The notes beneath the pieces were generated by a model. It had not been told where the DNA came from and searched no databases. It saw only the letters and a list, made by a program, of their open reading frames with translations. Below, in pieces: positions 48,000-58,499 of a stretch of DNA of 64,000 bases. The position numbers were made by a program, and so were the translations under genes. Position 1 is the first letter of the stretch, and each line of letters begins with the position of its first letter. Source of the stretch: Isoetes taiwanensis (taxonomy: Eukaryota; Streptophyta; Lycopodiopsida; Isoetales; Isoetaceae); assembly GCA_021234155.1 (NCBI GenBank), contig JAJEKV010000180.1:124001-188000 (forward strand). The letters run 5' to 3'.

Positions 48000-48870
48000 C
48001 TGCCGAGGTTGCAAACACCGGTGCAACTTGCAAAAGCCAAGCAAAGATTTACGAGAATCTCAACAGGGCTTAGGGAACTTACAAGGAGAGTCGGCCGAAC
48101 TTGTGAGCATCTATCCCGTGACATTCAAAGGTTGCCAATTGGAGATGAGGAGCGATGCTCCACATGCGGGCATTCGGGATGATTACACCCTAAGTCTGAA
48201 GCTGAAATGTGGCCACGTATATCATGTCAGCTGCCTGAGTTTGCTTATGGAGAAGACACACTGCCTCGAATGCTCAGAAACAGTTCCAGCAGGCTTAGTG
48301 GAGGAATTGGGGAAGATACCAAGCAGAACCCCCATCTTTGGGCAACACACAAAACAAATAGTTGAGACAATTGACCTAGATGAGGTGGTAGCTACAACTC
48401 CAGACAGCAACAGGAAAAGGAAGCATGTTAAAACACCTCTTAGTAAAAGGACCCCGGACACAAGTCTACAAGGACTCGAACTCCACAAGCAAGAACAGCC
48501 AAAAAAGGTACACGCTTGTTTCTGGCGGGTACATTAGAAGCGCTGTAGGCGAACAAAGACCGCGAAGCAAGCGGTCACAAAGACATTGCAAAAGACCTGA
48601 AAGCACTGTGCTAAAGACACCAACACGGTCCAAAGCAGATTCCAGTAGTTCTGACGATGCTGAGAAATACAATATAGTTCCAAATTCTGCAGCAACCTCT
48701 ACAAAGGCCTCCTCTAACACTGTTGATGCAGGGGCAGACAAGGATGTTGAAGACCCGAATATAGTGGATAAGCAGGTGAACAAGGTTGTGAGCCGAATCA
48801 CAAAACTCTGGGTCCGGGACCAAAAGGTCCCGGACCCCGAAAGGAGGGTGAGTCGATGATTCGGTTGATG
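48000..48870 (+). pseudogene. RING-H2-like zinc finger and low-complexity tail
   Basis: Continuing the same gene, one frame gives a helix (LTRRVGRTCEHLSRDIQRLP) and the first zinc pair CSTCGHSG near 48155. After a frameshift the next frame supplies LKLKCGHVYHVSCLSLLMEK and THCLECSETVP. The combined spacing, C-x2-C ... C-x-H-x2-H-x2-C ... C-x2-C, is that of a RING-H2 finger, the E2-binding module of ubiquitin ligases. Downstream comes a Lys/Arg/Ser/Thr-rich tail (DSNRKRKHVKTPLSKR and similar) without structure. The shift between the first pair and the rest shows decay. RING fingers are unusual in plant DNA transposons. Confidence 0.65.
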
Positions 48871-49315
48871 AGGGGCGTGCCTATAGGCGTGGCACTAGGA
48901 AAAAAAACAGCATGTCTAATGTAATTTATATGTACTCGTTTCAGGGCCAATTTTGTTTGCACAAGACTTGGCAAAACGATCAGTTAAAAGGTTTTTGTGT
49001 AATACCATAATATATGTTTTTTCCCCCATTGTGTCCTTGTAAAATTTGTTTCGAGTTTCAACCTAGGGATCAATATGCATTTGCATGCGAAGGAAGGAGA
49101 AGGCACCACAAGTGGTGCTTTACTTGAATCTGAGGTGAAGATAGTGAGAGAACCCGCATTTATAATGAAGAAACCAAAGTGCAAAAACAAACTCTTACAT
49201 ATAAAAGGTGCAATCCAATATTTAAGTTCAAGCAGTTATTTTACTTGTCTTATTTCACTTGGCATAATGTCCTGCCAGTTTCAGTTGGTAATTGTAGCAC
49301 CACTTTTGATTTTGC
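48871..49315. other. Probable intron of the plus-strand transposon gene
   Basis: AT-rich DNA ending in a long pyrimidine-containing stretch and TTTTGCAG at about 49318, after which protein-like sequence resumes. Confidence 0.4.
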
Positions 49316-49318
49316 AGG

Positions 49319-50365
49319 AGACCAAGGACCCTAAGCCACCACTTGGTACGGGTTCTAACGATAGCGTGAAACACCCATACATTGGGGACGGGGGAGATAC
49401 TAGTAAGGATGTATCTAGCTATGGCTATCAAAGACTCTCCATCACCTGGTAGCAAAGATAAACCCGAGTCCAAAGAGGTCGCGGCAACTTCCAAAGACGC
49501 CCGGATAGCACTTCCCGGCCACACCGGCAAAGACGCCCGGATAGCACTTCCCAAAGCCACCCGGTCCGGCCACGCATAAACGCGATGCGGCAGACCATCG
49601 GCGGTGGTTGCAAAGCGTCGAGGATGGACACCCGCACGGAAGTGCATGGTGCTTGACATAAATGGTGTAATCGCACGAACAACAGAGGAGAATGAATCAA
49701 AAATCTTGCATCCACCACAAAGCGAACCATGTTGTAAAAGAAACAAGTAAGTACCTCATTTGCGGACCAGGGGTATCATGAGTTTGTGGAGTGGGCAATC
49801 GCAGAGGGTTTGATGTTGTGATTTGGAGTGCTTCTCTACTTCGATACAAGGGATATGGTGGATGCATTGTTCCCGATCTGCACCAGATTCTTGAAGATAT
49901 ATGGTCAAGAGCATTGCTATGCATGCGAGCATCCAACCAACGCTGAGAAAAAGCAACTATTTTTCAAGGAGTTGAAGGTTGTTCTTGAGGATTTTCCTCA
50001 ATATCATGGTATGATTTTCTTGGTTGATGACAGCTTTGCACAAAGGGTTTCTAAACCCCGCACACACAACCGCTCTGTTATGCCTTTCAAGGGGCAAGAA
50101 GAGGACAATTTTTTTTCGCGAAGTTTGTGTGTCCGGCTTTGGAATACTTGGCCTCTCATACAAGATCAGAAAACGATCTCACAAATTGATTTCACCGATG
50201 CATGGTTGGCCCCGAGAGGCGCTTGCGATCTTTGGATTACTTGTCTCAACAACTACCTTGTCTCGACCTACTATATCCTCAATGCTCCTATTGAAGTACA
50301 AAAGGCAATTCTGGGCACCCTTCCCAGGCGACGAGCATAGATTTGAGGACTTCGATGACTTATGA
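49319..50365 (+). pseudogene. FCP1/SCP-like HAD phosphatase segment carried by the transposon
   Basis: After an acceptor, a linker contains two copies of KDARIALP. Then comes RKCMVLDINGVIARTTEEN (49640 on), matching motif I of plant FCP1-like HAD phosphatases, where DLNGLL-type replaces DxDxT. Further on in shifting frames are YHEFVEWAIAEG, FDVVIWSAS (motif II, at 49807), TRDMVDALFPICTRFLKIYG, QEHCYACEHP, LFFKELKVVLEDFPQYHGMI and FLVDDSFAQRV (motif IV Asp-Asp). The order and spacing are those of the NLI-interacting factor fold, which dephosphorylates phosphoserine in RNA polymerase II tails and other targets. At least two stops or shifts break it. Either a captured host exon set or a true accessory transposon gene; conserved position in other copies would decide. 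Confidence 0.75.
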
Positions 50366-50768
50366 AGTAACCATTGTACACTACTTTTTGTAATATATGC
50401 AGATTACTTTGTGTTATATCTTGAGTATTGAGTGATCTTGTAAGATGTCTCAAATATTGAGTGTACAATTTTCTCGTAATATATATCAAGCTTACTCGCA
50501 ATACTACAAGCATTGTTTCCAAAGATTAAAATACTCAATACAAAGACTACTACAAGCATTGTTTCCAATACTAAAAGACTCCAATACTCACAAGCATTGT
50601 CTCCAACATAATGATCAAAATTTGAGACAAGTACACAAGTAACTACAGACCTGTTAAAATGATAAAACAACTAGGTCAAAGCATATTCAACCTTCATATG
50701 GCAGACTGTCAAGGATCATCTGGTGAGTAGCCTGATCAAGGGAAAATCTGTTAGTGCCAGGAATCTGA
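50366..50768. other. Convergent 3' region between the two transposon genes
   Basis: AT-rich, with three near-copies of ACAAGCATTGTNTCCAA at about 50500-50605 and AATACTCAATAC-type words. No coding sequence. Both genes end toward this stretch. Confidence 0.6.
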
Positions 50769-50769
50769 T

Positions 50770-53700
50770 TCATCTCAAACTTGATGGTGATACGTGATGA
50801 TCATCTTTGAAGGTCGGACCTTTGTCTTCAAGTAGCTCCCAAGTACCATCGGGCCGGGCAAAGATAGTACAAACCAGCCAACACATGTTCATCGACATTG
50901 AAGGTTCGACCCAGCTATCCTTGACAATTCTGTCAAGGATATGCCTCGGCTTAACACATTTCACCACATAGAAATCTGCATTCTCCTGATTTCCCTCCTC
51001 GGCTACAACAGCAAAGTTATCACCTTCCTCTATGTTTCCACTAAGCCATTCTCCATCACCTTCAAAAATGCCTCATCGATTTCGCCTTGATTACCTTCAC
51101 CAATGGACTTTTTCTGGCTTTAGAGTAACATATTTCCAATTCTTTAACCTCTCGCTTGTTCACACAAGATGACCGGTTTCCTTTCAAACAGCTTACCACG
51201 TAAACAACTTAAACCTCTATGAGCCACCCTTGTGCTTGATTTGGCCAAGTATGTCCCGATCTTTCGTGTATTTCCTTCGTCCCTTCTACCACGGCGCGGG
51301 TCCCAGCCGGTTACGTCCTATCAACATCATCCTTTCCAATGAACCAAAAGTGCCCGCAAAAGCCAAAGAACAACTATTGCGGTTCACATACAAGATCTGA
51401 GGGCACATTACAAACATTACACGCCAGATAAAAGCGGATAAAAGCACTTTGTGAAGCGGATGAAAGCACGTTAAAAGCGGATGAATGCGGATGAAAGCAT
51501 ATTACCTCTTGATGTCCCCGTTCTTTGGCACCTTCATTTCCAACTCATAGCGAATTCATTGGCATCGGCAAGCACCCTAAATCTCACTCCATCATACTTG
51601 AGTCTGCTCTCTAGTGAATGCCCCTTTGAGGACTGCCCCTTGCCCATCGTGCTCTCCCTTACCATGGGCTGTCCCAAAGAAATTCCATATTATTTCCTTC
51701 CCTAGCTCGTGGTGATATCTTGGTAGGAAATAGAATGGTCTCGCAGATTTGAATTGGCTAGAACAACCATCCGACCAAACTATATGCCCGGAGAATTCTA
51801 CACCATTTGATACTAGCCATGAATTGTGCTTTCTAAGACAAGTGTTGCACAAAAAGAGTGTCATGAATCTTGTCATCACTCAAGTAAAATGGGGTTTCCT
51901 TCAATAGCTTTACGATCCCGTAGCTGCTGTCCATCCTATAATGCGATGTGGACGAGAATTGTTATTTGGTCATTGTGCCAATCTTTGGCTTTGAACCTCC
52001 CTTTGTATTTTGATGTTTGTAATTCTCAAAGAAAAATCAATTCTGAAAAACAATGGTGCCATCTTGGATATTGTCCAAGCACCTCTTGAATTGCATGGCC
52101 CGCCACCTAGCCCTCATGGTTGTGTGACACTTAATATCTTCAACGTGGAACACGATATGAAATGAAAGCCTTCACCGCCGTTCTCTTGTAAGACAATCTA
52201 AGAACCGGCTTTGGTCCTTTCTTTTTTTCCCCTTGCCATTTGAGGTCTCATCTTGTGCTTTGCGGCTTCAATTGTGTCCCACCACCGCCTTGGATTTCTT
52301 ACTTTTGTTTCCCTTCTTCTCAACTTGTCTCTGCGGCTTTCAGTGTCCTACCAAATACCTTGGATTTCTTACTTTTGTTTCCATTCTTCTCAAAATGTCT
52401 TTGCAGCCTTCAGGGAGGTCCCACCAGCTACCTTGGACTTCTTACTTTGGTTTCCTTCTTGGTGGCATTAGATCTTTTCTTTACTGCCGCCACCAGCTTC
52501 CTTGGTAACGCAGTCGCAACTCCATCGCTTCTTACGTCTCCACTGGAATCAGTAACAAGGTGCGTAGCATAAAAAAAGAAGATCGGCGCAAGTTGAAAGC
52601 ACAAAAGCGATGAGTCGGTGATGACAAGACATATCGGCGATGCTTCAAAGAAACAATAAAGAGAGTATTACCTTTTCAAACGTCTTCCATTCAAGCAAGA
52701 ACTCGCGTGATTCTCTCTTTCTCTTGGACATATAGGAAGACTTTTCGGTGCCACGCCGACATGTCCGCATCAAGCGATCATGTTTATACCATTCTTCACC
52801 CTCGCCCTTGTTGCAAACCCACGACCCTCGAGAGCTCATTTGGTTGAGTCATACGTGATGTTGGTCGGCGGACACTTCTCACCGGTCCACAGACCTCGCG
52901 GGTGCACTTGCACTCTTCACCATGGAATCCGGTTTTATTTTGACCTTAATGCATTCGGTGCTACCCCGCATACTCCAACTTCATATGGTATATGCAACAA
53001 CAGGTTTCCCTTTTTCGATACTTTCTTCACATAAATAGGCTTCAACTTCGAAAGCCTTTAAGCAAACAGGTGTTCGGGATGTCCCTTTTTGTATTGTTGA
53101 TATAGTCGCAAAATTTGAATGGTGGCCTTTGGTTAGAAATAGCAGAAAAAAAAGTTTGTATGGAAACTTATACCTGTGTGACCTCCAGAAGGTGCAAGGG
53201 ATAAGAAATTCGGAAGCCTGACTCTCCAACAGTGTTCACAACATCTTTCTTGCAAGGAGAGACTCTGCTGTTTTCTTTCCAGAATTCTGTTATGCTTTGC
53301 TTGCAAGCAGGGGTGAGAGAATCGCACCTCAACCTCTTTTGGAAAGCAGACCACGGACCATTTCCAAGGAAGGCTTCCGATTTCCTTAATGCAGCAGTTG
53401 CAATTGTTGACCTCATGCAACCTATCATAAGAAATATTGCACATGTATCAATGAACATATCCCAGCCAGCATCACTCAGCAGATACAAGCACTTGAAAGC
53501 ATGAAGAAGCACAGGCATGAAGACAAGAAATAGATGTACCTAACAGCCCTGCCATAGTGGAATTGCATCTCGAATTTGTGGAAGAAGCCATCACAAGTGT
53601 TGAGGTTCGGCTCTCCCAATATCATGGTTCCTTAGCCTCTTTGTGGCTGCCATTGTCTGTTTTCAAGTTGTTGAGCAAAGACTCCGCCCTTGCACTCCTT

Positions 53701-54087
53701 TGGATTTGGCAAAAGTCCAGGTTCTGAGATTTCCATTTCGTGGTGATGAACCACCCTCTTCATCACATCAGCCTTGAGTTCTGGTGAATGCTTTTTGGTG
53801 AGCTTATTGAAGTAATCAACTACTTGCTTGGCTATTTCTTGCCTGCGTCTCATGCTCAGATCCTCCCGTTCAACCGCTGCTCTTTTCATCTTATTCCTTA
53901 ATCTGTATTCTCTCTTTCTCTCTGCATCCAATTTCTTGTAAATTGCAGAGGAAACTGGATCTTCACGTGATATTTCCTGTGTTGGATTGACATCCAACAA
54001 ATTTGGAACACTGTATTGGGATTCATCAGGCCGAAAATCCAATGCTAAACGCGTGATTGCCTCCAGGCCGGTATCAGGGAGCGCCAT
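50770..54087 (-). pseudogene. DDE transposase (Sola-like, tentative), multi-exon and decayed
   Basis: The start is the ATG at 54087 (MALPDTGLEAITRLALDF), 313 bp inside the right terminal repeat. Exon 1 (to about 53540) is a basic helical N-terminus with one in-frame TAA at 53634. Exon 2 (53421-53174) has FWKENSRVSPCKKDV and SYPLHLLEVTQ before GTATAAG. Catalytic pieces follow in several frames: IDF then FENYKHQ (first Asp, about 52020-52045), REVQSQ then DWHNDQITILVHI, HIVWSDGCSSQFKSARPFYF (second Asp, about 51775), and FFGTAHGKGEHDGQGAVLKG (about 51640). A C-terminal beta-rich part (NFAVVAEEGNQENADFYVVK) ends at 50770. The DFxENY / SDGxxxQFK / HGKGxxDG series is a DDE transposase family seen in many invertebrates and non-seed plants. 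At least three frameshifts make it inactive. Confidence 0.8.
51405..51510. repeat. Short tandem repeat in a transposase intron
   Basis: GCGGATGAAAGCA-type units of about 13-23 bp repeat five times, apparently in non-coding DNA between transposase pieces. Confidence 0.7.
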
Positions 54088-54277
54088 GAAATTCCTGAGA
54101 GAGGGAGGATAATTGAATTGGAGGGAGAATTTTCGCGGCCCATGACGAAGTAATCCAATTTGCAACGTACTACCACACCACTCGCGCGAAAATCCAGCCA
54201 AAAACCCACAATCATTATCCTAACGGTTCATTCGTGAGGTGGACGTGTTAGTACATGAAGGGCGTAAAAAAAATGAC

Positions 54278-54370
54278 GGGCAGTTACGCTTAAAGCACCC
54301 CAAATTAAGCAAAAGCAGGGGTGCTTTAAGCGGGCTAAAACCCTGCTATAAGCATGCGTCCGGACGCATG
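54278..54370. other. Right subterminal palindromes of the transposon
   Basis: GCTTAAAGCACCCC and GGGGTGCTTTAAGC are perfect 14-bp inverted copies (54288-54331), followed by the perfect 20-bp palindrome GCATGCGTCCGGACGCATGC (54351-54370) that abuts the terminal repeat. No equivalent is seen at the left end. Subterminal dyads of this kind often bind transposase. Confidence 0.8.
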
Positions 54371-54400
54371 CTTTTGCTACCCACCAGCATACTTTCACCC

Positions 54401-55546
54401 TACTGCCTGGTCATACCAGGTAATATGGTCTTTGCACGCATCCTCATCATTATTTCTGTTATTACTGTTCTTAGCAAATCTGTCGCATCTGCACTTGAAG
54501 TATGGACAAAAAGTCCTCCACATTTTGTTGATGTAGAAGCTGTCTCTCGTTTCTATTGTATTGGCGTTATGCCCTTTCTGGCCAATATAAATGCCATTAT
54601 CTTTATTGCACTTCTTGCCAAAAAACTGGGTATTCTTGAATGGAAAGTCAACATCCATTTTAGTGATCCGCTTCCTGAAGTTCACGGCATCTTTGTGTGC
54701 TTGGTCCACTTCAGCGTTGGTAATGCCCATCAAAGCTTTTAGGGTGTTAACACTAAGGGGTGCAAGAACACCAAGATTTCCAGTTTCCCAAAGTGCCTGT
54801 CTGCAACAAATCCCATGTAACTCAACCAGTCTAGGGGACATAACTGGAAAGTGCCCACAGTTGTAAAGCGTAAGTGCCTTAATGTTGTAATCCTCTAACT
54901 GCTTGCTGACCTCATCAATTATATTATCAGTGTTGTTATCAGCCACGGCCTCGACGTCACCCATTATATCCTGTACTTCTTCGTCTGGTAGCATACTAAT
55001 GTCAAAGAGACAGTTAGAGGTGGATTTCACTCTTTTTTCCTTTGGTTTTGGTTTCTGCTGTACTCTTTTGCCCATAGGTGGATTAGCAACTCGTGCATTA
55101 TTTGTCTTTTCCAAAGCAGTGGCCACTTTAACAAGGTTAAGTACATCCATCAATTCTCGATCCTGTGACTCAGCATGTGCTATTGGGAGTGCCACCCCCA
55201 GGTCGTCAATCATTTTCATAGCGTTGATCAAGGTACAATCAGGTTTGTTGACTTTAGAAACAAGATCCAGCATATTGTTAACCCCAAGGAATGTTATGAT
55301 AGATACCTCATCCTCACCCAAGAATGCTTCCTTTTTTATGAGATATTTATGAATGTCGGTTTTGACAATACAACCCAGCAGCATCTGTACTGCATTATTT
55401 GGTGGAATTATACTTGTTATGCCATACCCAAGAGCAGCCACGTTGGGGTCCCATTTTGGTCCATTCTTTGCTCCAGATGCCTTGTTTGAAGTTTCAGGCT
55501 TGTCTGTAATCTCATCAGGTGTACTGATCACAGATATAATTCCTTC
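54401..55546 (-). CDS. Penelope-like RT gene, middle exon, upstream half
   Basis: 382 open codons after the acceptor ATATTCAG at 55547, starting EGIISVISTPDEITDKPETS and ending ITWYDQAV exactly at the transposon's right end. It contains an acidic and Lys-rich linker, then a region with several Cys/His (YNCGHFPV, HGICCRQALWE, FCPYFKCRCDRF) that may bind zinc. No known domain is recognised. The frame continues without a gap into 46613-46068 once the transposon and one TACT are ignored. No stops. It joins to the first exon in phase 0. Confidence 0.75.
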
Positions 55547-57588
55547 CTGAATATACATTCAAAATCCAGATTAGTAAAAAACATCTTCATTACTTAATAC
55601 AAATATGATATGTCAGAGGTCAGCAAACTGCTGGGGTGGAAAGCACAAAAATAGAGGTCTCCATGGCTAGATCGGTTAAACCAATGCTCTGAAATCTATG
55701 AATATATACCTAGGCCTAAACTTAACCTTTTGGCTAAGCCAAGACATCTCGGATAATCCTAAACCTAAGTCTAGGTAATCTAAGACTTATCAGACCTTAG
55801 CCTAAGCTAAGGTAACCATGGAGACCTCCAGTTTTACAAATCTATTTACATAATGCCTTTAATTTCATAGTTTAAGAAGATAGATTATATTGTTTATGCA
55901 CAGGGGTCCATTTATGTCATTTAAGTTAAAGCACCGAATGTATGAATTAAGTCCACAAGTTAACACCTCAAAAAGAGTCCCTTACGAGTTGAATTAGATC
56001 TGCTCAAGTTTCAGACCACTTGAGTTCAACATACATGGAAGTACTCTATTGTGTTTCAAACCAAACAAATATGAAAGCAAACGAAAATACTTGTGTCTAT
56101 TTCAATGCTGAGTTGTGAGCACTAAGAGATATAGATTTTCTACTTCTCGGGCTGGTATTCATTTTCAAAAGTATGCTGTTTACAGACCAGGGTAATAACC
56201 TATTAATGTCAAGTGCAATCCACACATTATGCTAGAAATTAAATTGCTAAGTCTGGACCCTGGATAAAACAATATTCAAGACCCTGATGATCCAAAGCAA
56301 TAGAGCAGGGATCTGGATTATGGAAAATAAAACAGCAGCTTAGAACCAAGCTAAATTAAACCAGCCCATCAAGAATGACTATCATCAAGAATGACTATTG
56401 CTGATGGATTGGGAATGCTGCAAAAACATGCTTCATAGAAGAAACGAGTTCAAGTGTTTATAACAGTTAATTCCAGATGAGTTCTAGAAAATTACCAGTT
56501 AAATTTGAGCCAATATTTTTAGCTCCATTTAAGCGTCTGAGCTAAAATTTGATTTCAAATTACCTTAGTGGCTTAAACAAAGCCTTAACAGAAAAGAAAT
56601 AGCAGTAATAAAGTCCAAAGTGTTGAAGTCCTCAAATGAAAATGCTTCTTCTCGCGCATCACAATTAAAAGTAATTGGAATTGGAGATGAGAACCGGTTA
56701 CCTGTAACCAAACAAACCAACATTAGCAAGGATTTGGTAATGAGGCAAGGGTTATCAGGTAAGCAATGGTTCATCATGGCTTTTCGCCCTTCACCAATAA
56801 GAATAATCAAGTAATAAATGAATACCAAAAGAGACTGAAGCTAGAATAAATAGGTTGAAGCCTATCCAAATATTTATTGCCATAGCAGAATATACTATGT
56901 ATTTCCTATTCACCGGGTGTTTAGCGATCACCCTGGACCAGATTATTTATTGATAGGTGCAGCCTATACGTGGCACCACCAGGCAAATAAGTTAGATGTT
57001 CAAAAAGAAGTTCACAAAGTTAGCAAACCCGTTTACATCCTATTTCCGTGATTTCCTCCAAATCCGGTCTACCTTTTGAAACCAGTCCACCTTTTGAAAA
57101 CGTTCATTTGTGAGCCCGTAATCACACCTCCAAAGTATTCTTTGCCAAAGCACGAAAAGTGTGTATCTAAACCGGACAGATCATATCTCATTTTACCGCC
57201 TCGAAAAAGCCAAGTTTGGAAAAGCAAGAACCGTTTCTCATAACGGAAAAAGTCATGACAAATCTGCTGCTGAAGGTATGAACTCTGCTAGGAGAGTGCA
57301 GATTTAGAGCAGAAAAGGCAAAGAAAGAATCTAAGATTAACACTGCAACTCTTGGTCAAAACAAATCCTTCACGTTTAATGCAAATCAACGATTAATGCA
57401 ACTCTTAAATGCATTAATTATCCAAGAGAAGTTCCATTTTCCTGCTTCATCAATTTTAAGTTTAAGCTATCTAAAGAAAGCTATCAGCTATTTTGCAAAG
57501 CTAATCAAAATCGTGCTGCATTTGAGTTAAATTAGGCCACTATTTATGGCACAGACCTATAATGCTAATCTAGAAATTGACATCAAAC
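55547..57588 (-). other. Long phase-0 intron of the RT gene
   Basis: About 2 kb between donor CAG|GTTTGATG (57588) and acceptor ATATTCAG (55547). A stretch at 56565-56702 after TTGGTTACAG is open (ITFNCDAREEAFSFEDFNTL) and might be a further or alternative exon, but its phase does not fit a simple insertion. The rest is AT-rich without recognisable features. Confidence 0.5.
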
Positions 57589-58026
57589 CTGGTTAAGTTG
57601 AATGTCCTCCACATAGTCTGAATCTTCGTCATCCTCTAGATCACAGTCCTCTGCATTTGTTGCATCTGCTATGTTAACAACTTCATGGTCTGCTATGTTA
57701 ACAACATCATGGTTGCGCCAACGTGTGCGCTCGGCATAGCTCCATCTTTGCTACCCATATCTCTCGTTCTTGCTCGGGAAGCTACCGAGAGGACCGACTC
57801 CCTTGCTTGTAGACTCAATCGATTTATATTTGGCAACTACCTTCCCACGAAGTAGCTTCTTAGGCGGCCGTGTAATTGAAACGCCTTCATTCTTCTGATT
57901 TGAACCAAATCCAGCCCGCTCTTATCTATCGGTTCGAAAGTAACTTTGCTCGTAACGCATTTGTTGGGCCACCTTCTCTTTGGCATCTTGAGACCGCAGT
58001 GAGCTTGTGTCGCTAAACCGAGGCAT
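57589..58026 (-). pseudogene. Penelope-like RT gene, putative first exon, two nonsense codons
   Basis: From the ATG at 58026 one frame runs 146 codons to a clean donor at 57589: MPRFSDTSSLRSQDAKEKVA, a basic middle (SITRPPKKLLRGKVVAKYKS), then an acidic tail with VVNIAD repeated and DLEDDEDSDYVEDIQLNQ. It is broken by TAA after FRTDR and TAG after NERYG. The frame is otherwise coherent, so both look like point mutations in a once-coding exon. Phase 0 at the donor fits the exon at 55546. Assignment to the RT gene rests on position, strand and phase only. Confidence 0.55.
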
Positions 58027-58289
58027 AGAACAAGTACTTAAGAGGCAAAGAATAGGGGCAGGTGTAAATGAACTTTCTCTGTACTTCCGGATGTTTAGAG
58101 TCCGGCTTAGCCATGCATACTACAAGTTTCCCTCTGAACTGGGAGTTATCTCAAGCTAGGTTGGTGACGACCATGCTTTAAGAAAAATTCAGATAGCTAC
58201 TGAAATTAGCTTGGAGGCTTACCATCACAAAGAAGCAGCTAGATCCGCACTAAAACTAGCCACAGAGCCAAATATAGACATGCAAGACA

Positions 58290-58468
58290 TGCATCTTTCT
58301 GCTGAATTTGTCGGGAGACACATCCGCTTCTGCTTCCATTTTCCCTGTGGAAAAGATACGCTGGGCTGCCGCCATGCTCCATGATGATGCCAAAATTTGT
58401 ACTCTCAGGTTTCTTCAATGATGATTCGGGATGCCAGTCTATCCGCTCGAATCTCAATCTGCTCAAAT
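58290..58468 (-). other. Exon-like segment upstream of the RT gene
   Basis: After CGGCAAACAG on the minus strand the DNA reads LSRLRFERIDWHPESSLKKP and ESTNFGIIMEHGGSPAYLFH, protein-like and open, ending near CAGCAGAAAG. Not recognised. It may be an upstream exon of the RT gene or of an unrelated host gene. Confidence 0.35.
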
Positions 58469-58499
58469 CTGTTTGCCGCTGTTAGAAATGTAGCAATCA

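Larger units (their letters stand above)
46614..54404. mobile_element. DDE DNA transposon, 7,783 bp, with TACT target duplication
   Basis: The element is 46618-54400. The left end reads GGGTGAAAGTAT, 4 nt, GGTGGGTAGCAAAA; the right end is the inverted copy with a 3-nt spacer (CTTTTGCTACCCACC ... ATACTTTCACCC). These ~30-bp terminal inverted repeats differ only in the spacer. TACT flanks both ends (46614-46617 and 54401-54404). Removing the element and one TACT restores the reverse-transcriptase ORF in frame, which proves the ends. A 4-bp target site is typical of Sola1/Sola2, Ginger and Academ; the transposase remnants fit a Sola-like type best, tentatively. Two convergent genes lie inside: transposase from the right, a RING/HAD-containing gene from the left. 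Both are decayed. Confidence 0.9.

Noticed and set aside
46618-54400. Polinton/Maverick or giant-virus integration
   Set aside because: There is no DNA polymerase B, integrase of Ginger type, packaging ATPase or capsid, and the 4-bp target site and short inverted repeats fit a simpler DDE element.
54395-55558. A free-standing 387-codon protein ending near 54395
   Set aside because: Its stop lies inside the transposon terminal repeat. Without the insertion the frame continues into 46613.
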